From: Aeromonas finlandensis
GTDB taxonomy: Bacteria; Pseudomonadota; Gammaproteobacteria; Enterobacterales; Aeromonadaceae
DNA: 39,983 bases
Reading direction: 5' to 3'
Assembly: GCF_000764645.1 (NCBI RefSeq)
Contig: NZ_JRGK01000357.1
Span: 1-39,983, forward strand
Position numbers and translations under genes: made by a program. The notes below the pieces were generated by a model. The model saw nothing but the letters and a program-made list of their open reading frames with translations, ran no database searches and was not told where the DNA came from. Positions 25,132 through 33,046 of the stretch are shown one piece after another (position 1 is the first letter of the stretch; each line of letters opens with the position of its first letter).

Positions 25132-27795
25132 TCAGTTCAGTTCGGTGACGCGGCTGGTGCGCTTGCCATCGAAGCTGGTGGTACGCAGGTAGACCTTGCC
25201 ACTCACGCTCGGCTTGGCCGCGGCGTCATAGGCACTCCAGTTGGTACCGTCCAGGCTGTACTGGATGGGCAGACCCGGCAGATCCACGTTCGCTTCCAGC
25301 ACACCGTTCACCACTTTGGCACCCGGTACGGAGAGGCGGTATTCAACACCGGCCTGATCCAGTTTCGGCAGGACACGCTGACCCAGCACGTTGGCGAACT
25401 GGTTCCACTCTTTGTTCAGAGTGGCCTTGTTGACATGCTTGGTCTCGCCGGAGAACTCGCGACCTTTCACATAGTTCAGCTCGAAGCCACCCTTGTGCCA
25501 TGCGCGCTCGGCCATGGAGAAGATACGCGGGTAAACCATGTACTCGTACTGAGCGTCGGTACGTACGGTTTCACTCCACTGCTGACCGGAGATCCCCTTG
25601 AACTTGACCGGATCCTGGTCACCCTTGGCCACGAAGGCGTTGCCGTCGCGATCAACCGAGGTCTCGGCGTTCTGCGGCAGGTTTTCCGGGGCAAAGGCGA
25701 ACACCTTGCGGGTGTCGTTGAAACGGGTTGCCCAGTAGTAGCCACGCTCAGCCGGGTGTACCTCGTTCGGGAAGTCGAAGTAGAGGTAATCCGGGTTGGA
25801 CAGGACCACTTCGTAACCCTTGTGCGCCCACTTCATCGCTTCGTTGAAGCCACCCCAGTAGAGGGTTTCCCAGAAGTTGACACGGGTGTTGTCGGTGGCG
25901 AAGTCCTTGGCGCTGTTGGCGTACTTCAGACCATCTTCCCACGCCTGCAGGGTGGAGAAGCCGTGGCCCTTGACCATCTCGCCAACTTCCTTGGCGAAGT
26001 AAACCGGCAGTTCAGCAACGTCCTTGATCTTGCCATCGTCGATCATCTTCTGGCACATCGGGGACTTGCCAAACGGCTTGTCCTGCTTGCTGGAGTCGAC
26101 GTTGCCTTTCCAGGCGACCAGCTCTTCTTTCTTGGTGACGGCCGGATCCTGATAGCCACCGCCCTGCATGATGTTCTTCGCCTCATCACCACCGTAGTGC
26201 CATGCGGTCAGCGGCTGACCGGCGGCCTGGTGCATCTGGGCAACTTCATCCATCACCTTGGCCACGAAGGTGGCAGCACCCGGCTGGCAAGGGTTGATGA
26301 AGGACATCTTGTCGTAGAACTGGACCGAAGTGACGTTGGAGGTGTCAGCCGGATCAGTCAGACGGAACTGGTTGGCTTCCGCTTCTTTGCCTTCCGCCAT
26401 CAGACGCTTGTAGCGCGCTTCCATGGAGACCACGGCAGCACGGGCGTGGGCCGGCATGTTGATCTCGGGGATCACGGTCACACCGCGGGCCTTGGCATAG
26501 CGCACCAGATCCACGTAGTCAGACTTGCTGTAGAAACCGGAGCCCTGATTGTCACTGGTCGGGCCGGAACCCAGTTGCGGCATCAGACACTTGGTTTCGG
26601 ACTCGTCGTGGCAACGCTGGCTACCGACCTGGGTCAGCTCCGGCAGACCCGGGATCTCCAGACGCCAGCCTTCATCGTTGGTCAGGCCCAGGTGCAGCAC
26701 GTTGAGCTTCATGGCAGACATCTGGTCAACCAGCTTCTTCATGGTATCCAGGCTACGGAAGTGACGGGCCACGTCGGTCTGCATGCCACGGTACTCAAAG
26801 CGCGGCGCATCCTCGACGGTCATCGGGCTCACCAGCTTGTCATCAACACCCAGCAGGGAGATCAGGGATTGTGCACCCCAGAATGCCCCGTCGATGTCGC
26901 GACCCTGGATCACTGTGCCCTTCTGACCGATGGTCATGTCATAGCCTTCAGCCTGCTTGAGCTTGCTGCCGAGCTTGATGGTCACTGGGTAGCCGGTGTC
27001 GGAGAGGGTAACACCCAGCTTGGTCAGTTGAGCCTTCAGGGCCTCGGCGCGATCGCTCGGCAAGTCCAGGGCATTGAGTTTGATGGTAGAGAAGTCAACC
27101 TGCGGGCCAGCCTTGACCACTTGCTTCTGCGGAGTCGGCAGGATCTGGTTGTCAATCTTGCCAGCAGGCAGCAGTGCGCTGGTCTGGTTGGCTGCGAAAC
27201 GGGTTTCGCTGTTCATCAGGATGTTCTTGTCATCCTTGGTGCGCTTCCAGCCATCGGCTGGCATCGGCTTCTCGTAGGTGCTGGCATCATTGATGTTGCT
27301 CATGCTGGCCAGTACTTTCGGCTCGGCACCTTCGCTGGCGACATACCAGTTCGGCATGATGTCAGATTCGAACAGTACCCAGTATTCCACCACCAGTGGC
27401 ACTTCGACCGTGGCATCCTTGGCAAAGCCCTGGAACTTCTCGGTTGGCGTCAAACGATAGAGATCGCCGGTCAGGTGAGTGATGGTGAACTGGTCGTTAT
27501 CCACACGCTGGATACGACGGATGGAGGAGACGTAGATGCTCCAGTCTTTGGAGGTGACGTCAGCACCGGTGTTGGTCAGGTGCAGCTTGGCAACGCCGCA
27601 GCTCGCCCACTCGGAACCGAGCGCCTGGCAATCGAGGCCCGCACCGGCACCGTCGTTGGTGACCACTTCATACTTGACCACCAAGTTGCTCGCGAGGGAG
27701 TCGACCACAGCCTGCTTGGCGGCATCCGCTGCCTGGACCTGGCTGACAAAAACGGTAGACATGGCAATGGCTAACAGAGAATGTTTCAAGTTCAT
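25132..27795 (-). CDS. chb: Chitobiase (beta-N-acetylhexosaminidase, GH20)
   Basis: Exported enzyme that splits chitobiose and chito-oligomers to GlcNAc. The 887-residue protein starts MNLKHSLLAIAMSTVFVSQVQA, a Sec signal. It then has the carbohydrate-binding-like N-terminal domain, a GH20b domain (about 220-330), the (beta/alpha)8 GH20 core with catalytic pair Asp537-Glu538 in WHYGGDEAKN (Serratia chitobiase has 539-540), and a C-terminal beta-sandwich with IQYSLDGTNWSAYD. YRGMQTDVARHF and EINMPAHARA are further family markers. The ATG at 27795 was chosen for the signal peptide. It lies downstream of nagE on the same strand, so it probably shares NagC control. Confidence 0.94.
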   Translation of the reverse strand: MNLKHSLLAIAMSTVFVSQVQAADAAKQAVVDSLASNLVVKYEVVTNDGAGAGLDCQALGSEWASCGVAKLHLTNTGADVTSKDWSIYVSSIRRIQRVDNDQFTITHLTGDLYRLTPTEKFQGFAKDATVEVPLVVEYWVLFESDIMPNWYVASEGAEPKVLASMSNINDASTYEKPMPADGWKRTKDDKNILMNSETRFAANQTSALLPAGKIDNQILPTPQKQVVKAGPQVDFSTIKLNALDLPSDRAEALKAQLTKLGVTLSDTGYPVTIKLGSKLKQAEGYDMTIGQKGTVIQGRDIDGAFWGAQSLISLLGVDDKLVSPMTVEDAPRFEYRGMQTDVARHFRSLDTMKKLVDQMSAMKLNVLHLGLTNDEGWRLEIPGLPELTQVGSQRCHDESETKCLMPQLGSGPTSDNQGSGFYSKSDYVDLVRYAKARGVTVIPEINMPAHARAAVVSMEARYKRLMAEGKEAEANQFRLTDPADTSNVTSVQFYDKMSFINPCQPGAATFVAKVMDEVAQMHQAAGQPLTAWHYGGDEAKNIMQGGGYQDPAVTKKEELVAWKGNVDSSKQDKPFGKSPMCQKMIDDGKIKDVAELPVYFAKEVGEMVKGHGFSTLQAWEDGLKYANSAKDFATDNTRVNFWETLYWGGFNEAMKWAHKGYEVVLSNPDYLYFDFPNEVHPAERGYYWATRFNDTRKVFAFAPENLPQNAETSVDRDGNAFVAKGDQDPVKFKGISGQQWSETVRTDAQYEYMVYPRIFSMAERAWHKGGFELNYVKGREFSGETKHVNKATLNKEWNQFANVLGQRVLPKLDQAGVEYRLSVPGAKVVNGVLEANVDLPGLPIQYSLDGTNWSAYDAAAKPSVSGKVYLRTTSFDGKRTSRVTELN

Positions 27796-27848
27796 AACTG
27801 CTGCTCTCATTTGAAGTAAAGGTTGGATTTTCTTGGCTTTTTTATATT

Positions 27849-27867
27849 GGGCCCCGGAGCGGGGCCC
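27849..27867. other. GC-rich hairpin between nagE and chb
   Basis: GGGCCCC and GGGGCCC close a 5-nt loop. On the leftward strand it is followed by AATATAAAAAAG rather than T, so it is a poor terminator. It may set relative nagE/chb mRNA levels. Confidence 0.5.
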
Positions 27868-27916
27868 TTATTTATGTCAACAATGGACTTAGACTTGAGG
27901 TGAGCGAGTCGCTCGA

Positions 27917-29395
27917 TTAACGCAGGGCTTTCATCTCACCGGCGATGATTTCGGCCAATGGGCCCAGAATCACCTGCAGGTTCTGCTCACCGAGTTTGAC
28001 CACACCGGCCGCACCCAGGGCTTTCAGCTTGCGCTCATCGACGATGCTGCGGTCTTTCAGAGTCAGACGCAGACGGGTGATGCAGGCATCGATGGAGACC
28101 AGGTTCTCTTGACCACCCAGCACTTCCAGGTATTGCTTGGCCAGCTCGGTACGGTTGGTAGATTGAGCAGCAGCCGGAGCAGTCTCTTCATCATCTTCAC
28201 GACCCGGGGTTTTCAGGTTCAGCTTGGCAATCACTGCGCGGAATACCACGTAGTAGAGACCGAAGAAGACCAGACCCTGAGCAATCAGCATGTACCAGTT
28301 GGTCGCCAGCGGGTTACGGCTGGAGAGCACCATATCCACCAGGCCGGCACTGAAGCCGAAGCCAGCCATCCAGTGCATGGAGGCAGCGATGAACACGGAG
28401 ATACCGGTCAGTACGGCGTGGATGACATACAGTACCGGCGCCACGAACATGAAGGAGAACTCGAGCGGCTCGGTTACACCAGTGAAGAAGGAGGCAAAGG
28501 CAGCTGCGATCATGATGGAAGCAACTTTCTCTTTGTTCTCTTTCTTGGCGGAGTGGTAGATGGCCAGAGCGGCACCCGGCAGACCGAACATCATGATGGG
28601 GAAGAAGCCAGCCTGATACATACCGACCACGCCTTTCACCTGATCCAGGCTCTTGCCAGCGGCCAGAGCGGCATCGATGGTAGCTTGACCGCCCAGGAAG
28701 TTCGGGATGTCGTTGATACCGGCCACGTTGAACCAGAACACGGAGTTCAGGGCGTGGTGCAGACCGATCGGGATCAGCAGACGGTTGAAGAAGGCGTAGA
28801 TACCGGCACCGGTAGAGCCCAGGCTCACGATGGACTCACCGAAGGAGACCAGACCACCGTAGATTGCCGGCCATACCGCCATCAGGATGAAGGAGACGAT
28901 GATCATCACGACGGAGGTTACGATCGGTACCAGACGACGACCGGAGAAGAAAGAGAGTGCTTTGTGCAGTTCGACGCTGCTGAAGCGGTTGTACAGCTCA
29001 GCGGCGATAACACCACACAGGATACCCACGAACTGGTTGCTGATCTTGGCAAACGCGGCAGGAACCTGATCCACCGGGATGCTCTTGATCTGGGCCACAG
29101 CACCCGGGCTCAGCAGGGTGGTAACGACCAGGAAGCCAACCAGACCTGCCAGGGCAGCAGAACCGTCTTTATCCTTGGACATACCGTAAGCGACACCGAC
29201 TGCGAACAGTACGGACATGTTATCGATAATGGCTGCCCCCGCTTTAATCAGGAAGGCAGCCAGCGCGCTGTCACCACCCCAACCATTCGGGTCAATCCAG
29301 TAGCCAACCCCCATCAGGATCGCTGCGGCAGGCAATACCGCTACCGGCACCATCAGGGCACGGCCGATCTTTTGCAAATAACCGAGAATGTTCAC
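27917..29395 (-). CDS. nagE: PTS GlcNAc-specific EIICB component
   Basis: Imports N-acetylglucosamine across the inner membrane and phosphorylates it at C6. The 492-residue protein has the EIIC glucose-family membrane domain (about 1-375; MNILGYLQKIGRALMVPVAV, then HHALNSVFWFN and FFTGVTEPLEFSFMF, the sugar-binding regions). A charged linker precedes the EIIB domain, with the phosphorylated Cys438 in SIDACITRLRL. E. coli NagE also has a fused EIIA, absent here, so a separate EIIA-Glc (Crr) must supply the phosphate. The start is a GTG with AAGGAGAGG upstream. The gene is divergent from nagB. Confidence 0.95.
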   Translation of the reverse strand: MNILGYLQKIGRALMVPVAVLPAAAILMGVGYWIDPNGWGGDSALAAFLIKAGAAIIDNMSVLFAVGVAYGMSKDKDGSAALAGLVGFLVVTTLLSPGAVAQIKSIPVDQVPAAFAKISNQFVGILCGVIAAELYNRFSSVELHKALSFFSGRRLVPIVTSVVMIIVSFILMAVWPAIYGGLVSFGESIVSLGSTGAGIYAFFNRLLIPIGLHHALNSVFWFNVAGINDIPNFLGGQATIDAALAAGKSLDQVKGVVGMYQAGFFPIMMFGLPGAALAIYHSAKKENKEKVASIMIAAAFASFFTGVTEPLEFSFMFVAPVLYVIHAVLTGISVFIAASMHWMAGFGFSAGLVDMVLSSRNPLATNWYMLIAQGLVFFGLYYVVFRAVIAKLNLKTPGREDDEETAPAAAQSTNRTELAKQYLEVLGGQENLVSIDACITRLRLTLKDRSIVDERKLKALGAAGVVKLGEQNLQVILGPLAEIIAGEMKALR

Positions 29396-29492
29396 GGTTC
29401 CTCTCCTTAGTTAATGTTTGTTTTTCTAGAAATTAAGTGCTTATCACGTTTGACGCATAAGCCATCAAGGCTTGATTGGCAGTCTAGGGCTT

Positions 29493-29512
29493 TTATTTCG
29501 CTGCGCAAATTA
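29493..29512. promoter_or_regulatory. NagC operator candidate, nagE side
   Basis: TTATTT-N8-AAATTA fits the NagC/Mlc pattern TTATTT-N8-AAATAA with one mismatch. It lies about 100 bp before the nagE start. Confidence 0.65.
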
Positions 29513-29525
29513 ATAAACCAATAAT

Positions 29526-29541
29526 CGTGATCGTTATCACC
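29526..29541. promoter_or_regulatory. CRP-cAMP binding site between nagE and nagB
   Basis: CGTGATCGTTATCACC contains GTGA-N6-TCAC, a perfect CRP core, lying between the two NagC operator candidates. This is the arrangement known in E. coli nagE-nagB. Confidence 0.7.
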
Positions 29542-29587
29542 CAAACAAGATAAAGGTAGTGGATAGATGTGGCTTAGTTCGCAATCT

Positions 29588-29607
29588 TTATTTACGCTAT
29601 AAAACAA
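29588..29607. promoter_or_regulatory. NagC operator candidate, nagB side
   Basis: TTATTT-N8-AAACAA matches the NagC pattern with one mismatch. Its centre is 95 bp from the nagE-side site, about nine helical turns, which suits a repression loop. Confidence 0.6.
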
Positions 29608-29672
29608 CTTGAATCCGTCTTAGCCCATTGCCACCGCCAAACCGGTCGCAACCCGAAACAGAGGTATCCATC

Positions 29673-30473
29673 ATGCGCCTGATCCCGTTGAAATCTGCCA
29701 GCCAAGTAGGCCTGTGGTCTGCTCGTTACATCGTTGACCGCATCAACGCGTTCAAGCCGACAGCCGAGCGCCCTTTCGTACTGGGCCTGCCCACCGGTGG
29801 CACCCCGCTTAATACCTACAAGCGCCTGATCGAGTTGCACAAAGCCGGTGAAGTGAGCTTCCAGAACGTGGTCACCTTCAACATGGATGAGTACGTCGGC
29901 CTGCCGGAAGATCATCCGGAGAGCTACCACAGCTTCATGCACAACAACTTCTTCAGTCACATCGACATTCGCCCCGAGAACATCAACATCCTCAACGGCA
30001 ATGCCGAGGATCTGGTGGCCGAGTGCAAGCGCTACGAAGACAAAATCAAGTCCTACGGCAAGATCCACCTGTTCATGGGTGGCGTGGGTAACGATGGCCA
30101 CATCGCGTTCAACGAACCGGCCTCTTCCCTCTCCTCCCGCACCCGGGTCAAAACCCTGACCGAAGATACCCGCATCGCCAACTCTCGCTTCTTCGGTGGC
30201 GATATGGAGCAGGTGCCCAAGCTGGCCTTGACCGTGGGTGTCGGCACCCTGATGGATGCGGAAGAGATCATGATCCTGGTCACCGGTCACGGCAAGGCAC
30301 TGGCCCTGCAGGCCGCCGTGGAAGGCAGCGTCAACCACATGTGGACCATCTCCACCCTGCAACTGCATCCGAAGGGAATGATGGTGTGCGACGAGCCCTC
30401 CACCATGGAGCTCAAGGTCAAGACCGTTCGCTACTTCCAGCAGCTGGAAGCCGCCAACATCGGCCGTCTGTAA
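29673..30473 (+). CDS. nagB: Glucosamine-6-phosphate deaminase
   Basis: Converts glucosamine-6-P to fructose-6-P and ammonia. The 266-residue protein is the same length as E. coli NagB. Conserved parts are [14 protein letters not shown] (phosphate loop), [10 protein letters not shown] with catalytic Asp72, and [22 protein letters not shown] containing the catalytic His/Glu and part of the allosteric GlcNAc-6-P site. The ATG at 29673 has AGAGGT upstream; the frame is open 15 codons further up. It is the first gene of nagBAC, divergent from nagE, with nagA 9 bp downstream. Confidence 0.97.
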   Translation: MRLIPLKSASQVGLWSARYIVDRINAFKPTAERPFVLGLPTGGTPLNTYKRLIELHKAGEVSFQNVVTFNMDEYVGLPEDHPESYHSFMHNNFFSHIDIRPENINILNGNAEDLVAECKRYEDKIKSYGKIHLFMGGVGNDGHIAFNEPASSLSSRTRVKTLTEDTRIANSRFFGGDMEQVPKLALTVGVGTLMDAEEIMILVTGHGKALALQAAVEGSVNHMWTISTLQLHPKGMMVCDEPSTMELKVKTVRYFQQLEAANIGRL

Positions 30474-30482
30474 GGAGTCGTC

Positions 30483-31628
30483 ATGTACGCATTGACCAAC
30501 TGCACCCTCTACACCAGCAGCTGTGTGCTGACTGGCTACGGGGTGCTTATCGAGGGCGACAAGATTGTCGCCATCTCTCACCTGGCCGAGTTGCCTGCGG
30601 GCATCGAGCAGATTGACCTCAAGGGCGCCAACCTGACCGCCGGTTTTATCGACGTGCAGCTCAACGGCTGTGGCGGGGTGATGTTCAACACCGACATCAC
30701 GGTCGAGACCCTGGCCACCATGCAGGCGGCCAACCTCAAATCCGGAACCACCAGCTTCCTGCCGACCCTGATCACCAGTCCGGATGCCGACATGAAGCAG
30801 GCTGTCGCGGTCACCCGCGACTACATGGCGGCCAATCCCAATGAGGTGCTGGGCGTCCATCTGGAAGGGCCTTACACCAACCTCAAGCGCAAGGGGATCC
30901 ACCCTGCCGCGCAAATTCGCCAGCCAGCGGACGAGATGATCGACTTCTTCTGCGCCAACGCGGATGCCATCACCAAGATCACCCTGGCTCCGGAGCGCAA
31001 CGATCCGGCCCATATCCGCCGTCTGGTGGAAGCGGGCATCCTGGTCTCTGCCGGTCACACTGCCGCCAGTTACGATCAGGCGATGGCCGGGTTCGATAAC
31101 GGGATTCGCTTTGCGACCCACCTCTACAACGCCATGACCCCGACCCTCAACGGTCGCGAACCGGGCGTCGTAGGCGCCATCTATGATCGCAAGGATGTCT
31201 ATGCGGGCATCATCGTCGATGGCCACCATGTGCACTGGGCCAACGTGCGCCTGGCTCACAAGGCGCTGGGGGAGCGACTGGTGCTGGTCACCGATGCCAC
31301 CGCGGCAGCCGGTGCGCCGGAAGGGTTTGAGAAATTTGATTTTTGTGGCACCACCGTCTTTTTACGCGATGGTCAGTGCATCGACGAGAATGGTACACTC
31401 GGCGGTTCCTCCCTCACCATGATTGAGGGGGTAGAGAATCTGGTCAAGCAGGTCGGATTACCGCTCGATGAAGCACTGAGAATGGCCAGCCTCTACCCTG
31501 CCCGCGCCATTGGATGGGACTCACGTCTCGGTAGTATCCAGGTCGGTAAAATAGCCAACCTCACTGTCTTCGATCAGGACTTCACGGTCCGTGGGACCGT
31601 GGTTAACGGACACTACACACAACAGTGA
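30483..31628 (+). CDS. nagA: N-acetylglucosamine-6-phosphate deacetylase
   Basis: Removes acetate from GlcNAc-6-P, feeding NagB. The 381-residue amidohydrolase has metal ligands in HLEGPY (Glu), SAGHTAA (His) and THLYNAM (His), the catalytic aspartate in VTDATAAAG, and substrate-binding HHVHW. The length equals E. coli NagA (382). A strong AAGGAG precedes the ATG. It is co-transcribed with nagB (9-bp gap) and nagC (4-bp gap). Confidence 0.96.
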   Translation: MYALTNCTLYTSSCVLTGYGVLIEGDKIVAISHLAELPAGIEQIDLKGANLTAGFIDVQLNGCGGVMFNTDITVETLATMQAANLKSGTTSFLPTLITSPDADMKQAVAVTRDYMAANPNEVLGVHLEGPYTNLKRKGIHPAAQIRQPADEMIDFFCANADAITKITLAPERNDPAHIRRLVEAGILVSAGHTAASYDQAMAGFDNGIRFATHLYNAMTPTLNGREPGVVGAIYDRKDVYAGIIVDGHHVHWANVRLAHKALGERLVLVTDATAAAGAPEGFEKFDFCGTTVFLRDGQCIDENGTLGGSSLTMIEGVENLVKQVGLPLDEALRMASLYPARAIGWDSRLGSIQVGKIANLTVFDQDFTVRGTVVNGHYTQQ

Positions 31629-31632
31629 CATC

Positions 31633-32847
31633 ATGACTGGCGGACAAATAGCAAACGTAGATCTTATCAAGCAGGTCAACAGTGCAGCCGTATATCGGCT
31701 CATCGACCTGCAAGGCCCTATCTCCCGGGTCAAGATTGCCGAGTTGAGTCAGCTGGCCCCGGCCAGCGTGACCAAAATAACCCGGCAACTGATCGAGCAT
31801 GGCCTGATCAAGGAGACCTCTCCGCAAGCCTCAACCGGCGGGCGGCGAGCCATCTCGTTGACCACCATCAAACATCGCTTTCAGTTTGTCTCTGCCAAGC
31901 TGGGCCGCGGCTACCTGCAACTGAGTCTCTATGACCTCGATGGCAAGGAGCTCGACCAGCATGTCATTCAGGTGACCGAGATCGACCAGCAACCAGTGGT
32001 CGACATGCTGCTGCGGGAGATTGGCGCCTTTATCGATGCCAACAGCGACCGCAGCCGCAATCTGATCAGCATCGCGCTGACCATGCCGGGTCTGGTCAAC
32101 CCGGAATCCGGCATGGTCATCTACACCCCCAAGTACCAGATCCGCAATCTGGGGCTGGCGAAGCTGCTGGAGAACCACTTCAACCTTCCTTGCTACGTGG
32201 GTAACGACACCCGCTCGCTGGCACTGGCAGAACACTTCTTCGGCGAATCCCGCGACTGCATGGACTCTATCCTGGTCAGTGTCCACCAGGGTACTGGCTC
32301 CGGGATCATCACCAAGGGTCAGGTATTCCTCGGTCAGAACCGCAACGTCGGCGAGATCGGCCATATCCAGGTCGAACCGCTCGGCAAGCGCTGCCACTGC
32401 GGCAACTTCGGCTGCCTCGAGACCATCGCCTCCAACGAAGCGATCATCGACAAGGTGAAGGAGCTCATCAGCCGCGGCCACCAGAGCTCGCTGCAAGAGA
32501 AGCACATCACCATTCAGGAGGTGTGCAAAGCGGCGCTGGCGGGCGATGAACTGGCACGCAGCGTGATCGAGAACGTGGGTGAGCATCTGGGGCGAGCGGT
32601 GGCCATTACGGTCAACCTGTTCAACCCGCAGAAGGTGCTGATCGCTGGCGAAATCACCGCCGCCGAAGAGATCCTCTTCCCGGCCATCCGTCGCTGTGTC
32701 GAGCATCAATCCCTGCCGAGCTTCCACCGTGGCCTGCCCATCGTGAAAGCCCGCTTCCAGAACCAGCCGACCTATGGCGGCTTTGCGCTGGTCAAGCGCG
32801 CCCTGCTGGAAGGGGATCTGCTGCAGATCATCATGGAGCAGAAATAA
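31633..32847 (+). CDS. nagC: ROK-family repressor NagC
   Basis: Transcriptional repressor of the nag and chitin genes, released by GlcNAc-6-P. The 404-residue protein has a winged helix-turn-helix (about 20-75: ISRVKIAELSQLAPASVTKI, then RQLIEHGLIKE) and a ROK kinase-like ligand domain with GNDTRSLALAEHFFG, HQGTGSGIITKGQVFLG, the EIGHI motif and zinc ligands CHCGNFGCLE. The ATG at 31633 follows nagA by four bases. It should act on the two operators in the nagE-nagB region and possibly on its own operon through nagB. Confidence 0.95.
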   Translation: MTGGQIANVDLIKQVNSAAVYRLIDLQGPISRVKIAELSQLAPASVTKITRQLIEHGLIKETSPQASTGGRRAISLTTIKHRFQFVSAKLGRGYLQLSLYDLDGKELDQHVIQVTEIDQQPVVDMLLREIGAFIDANSDRSRNLISIALTMPGLVNPESGMVIYTPKYQIRNLGLAKLLENHFNLPCYVGNDTRSLALAEHFFGESRDCMDSILVSVHQGTGSGIITKGQVFLGQNRNVGEIGHIQVEPLGKRCHCGNFGCLETIASNEAIIDKVKELISRGHQSSLQEKHITIQEVCKAALAGDELARSVIENVGEHLGRAVAITVNLFNPQKVLIAGEITAAEEILFPAIRRCVEHQSLPSFHRGLPIVKARFQNQPTYGGFALVKRALLEGDLLQIIMEQK

Positions 32848-32878
32848 CCGGCCTTGGTCGCACCTGCATCACACAATA

Positions 32879-32906
32879 AAAACGGCAGCCTTCGGGCTGC
32901 CGTTTT
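32879..32906 (+). terminator. Terminator of the nagBAC operon
   Basis: AAAACGGCAGCC and its complement (12 bp) close a stable TTCG tetraloop. The stem's T4 is followed by GCTTTTG. Confidence 0.95.
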
Positions 32907-32932
32907 GCTTTTGATGATACCTGTGAGTTGAC

Positions 32933-33035
32933 TCACCCAGGGTGGCAAGGTGTGCACAGATCCAACGGACCGTCATAAATGCCGGTTTGCTCATCGCTTA
33001 TGCCCGACATGACGCGGAGCAACAGGTTGTCGCCA
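32933..33035 (-). pseudogene. 3' remnant of a second phosphoethanolamine transferase gene
   Basis: Leftward translation gives GDNLLLRVMSGISDEQTGIYDGPLDLCTPCHPG (shown in two parts here: GDNLLLRVMSGIS, then DEQTGIYDGPLDLCTPCHPG) and a stop. It aligns with the last 33 residues of the intact neighbour: HDNLFHSMLGIMD, then VQTSVYDGTLDLFKPCRAK. The stops are 114 bp apart. The copies have diverged, so this is an old duplication or a related gene whose body was lost, leaving only the tail between the nagC terminator and the eptA stop. Confidence 0.85.
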
Positions 33036-33046
33036 CTCAACCTTGC

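Noticed and set aside
25435..27774. A 779-codon open frame antisense to chitobiase
   Set aside because: Its length reflects strong codon bias of chb on the other strand. The translation has no recognisable domain, while the chb frame has a signal peptide and the full GH20 active site.
29407..29607. A 66-codon leftward open frame in the nagE-nagB regulatory region
   Set aside because: It covers both NagC sites and the CRP site, which explain this sequence better.
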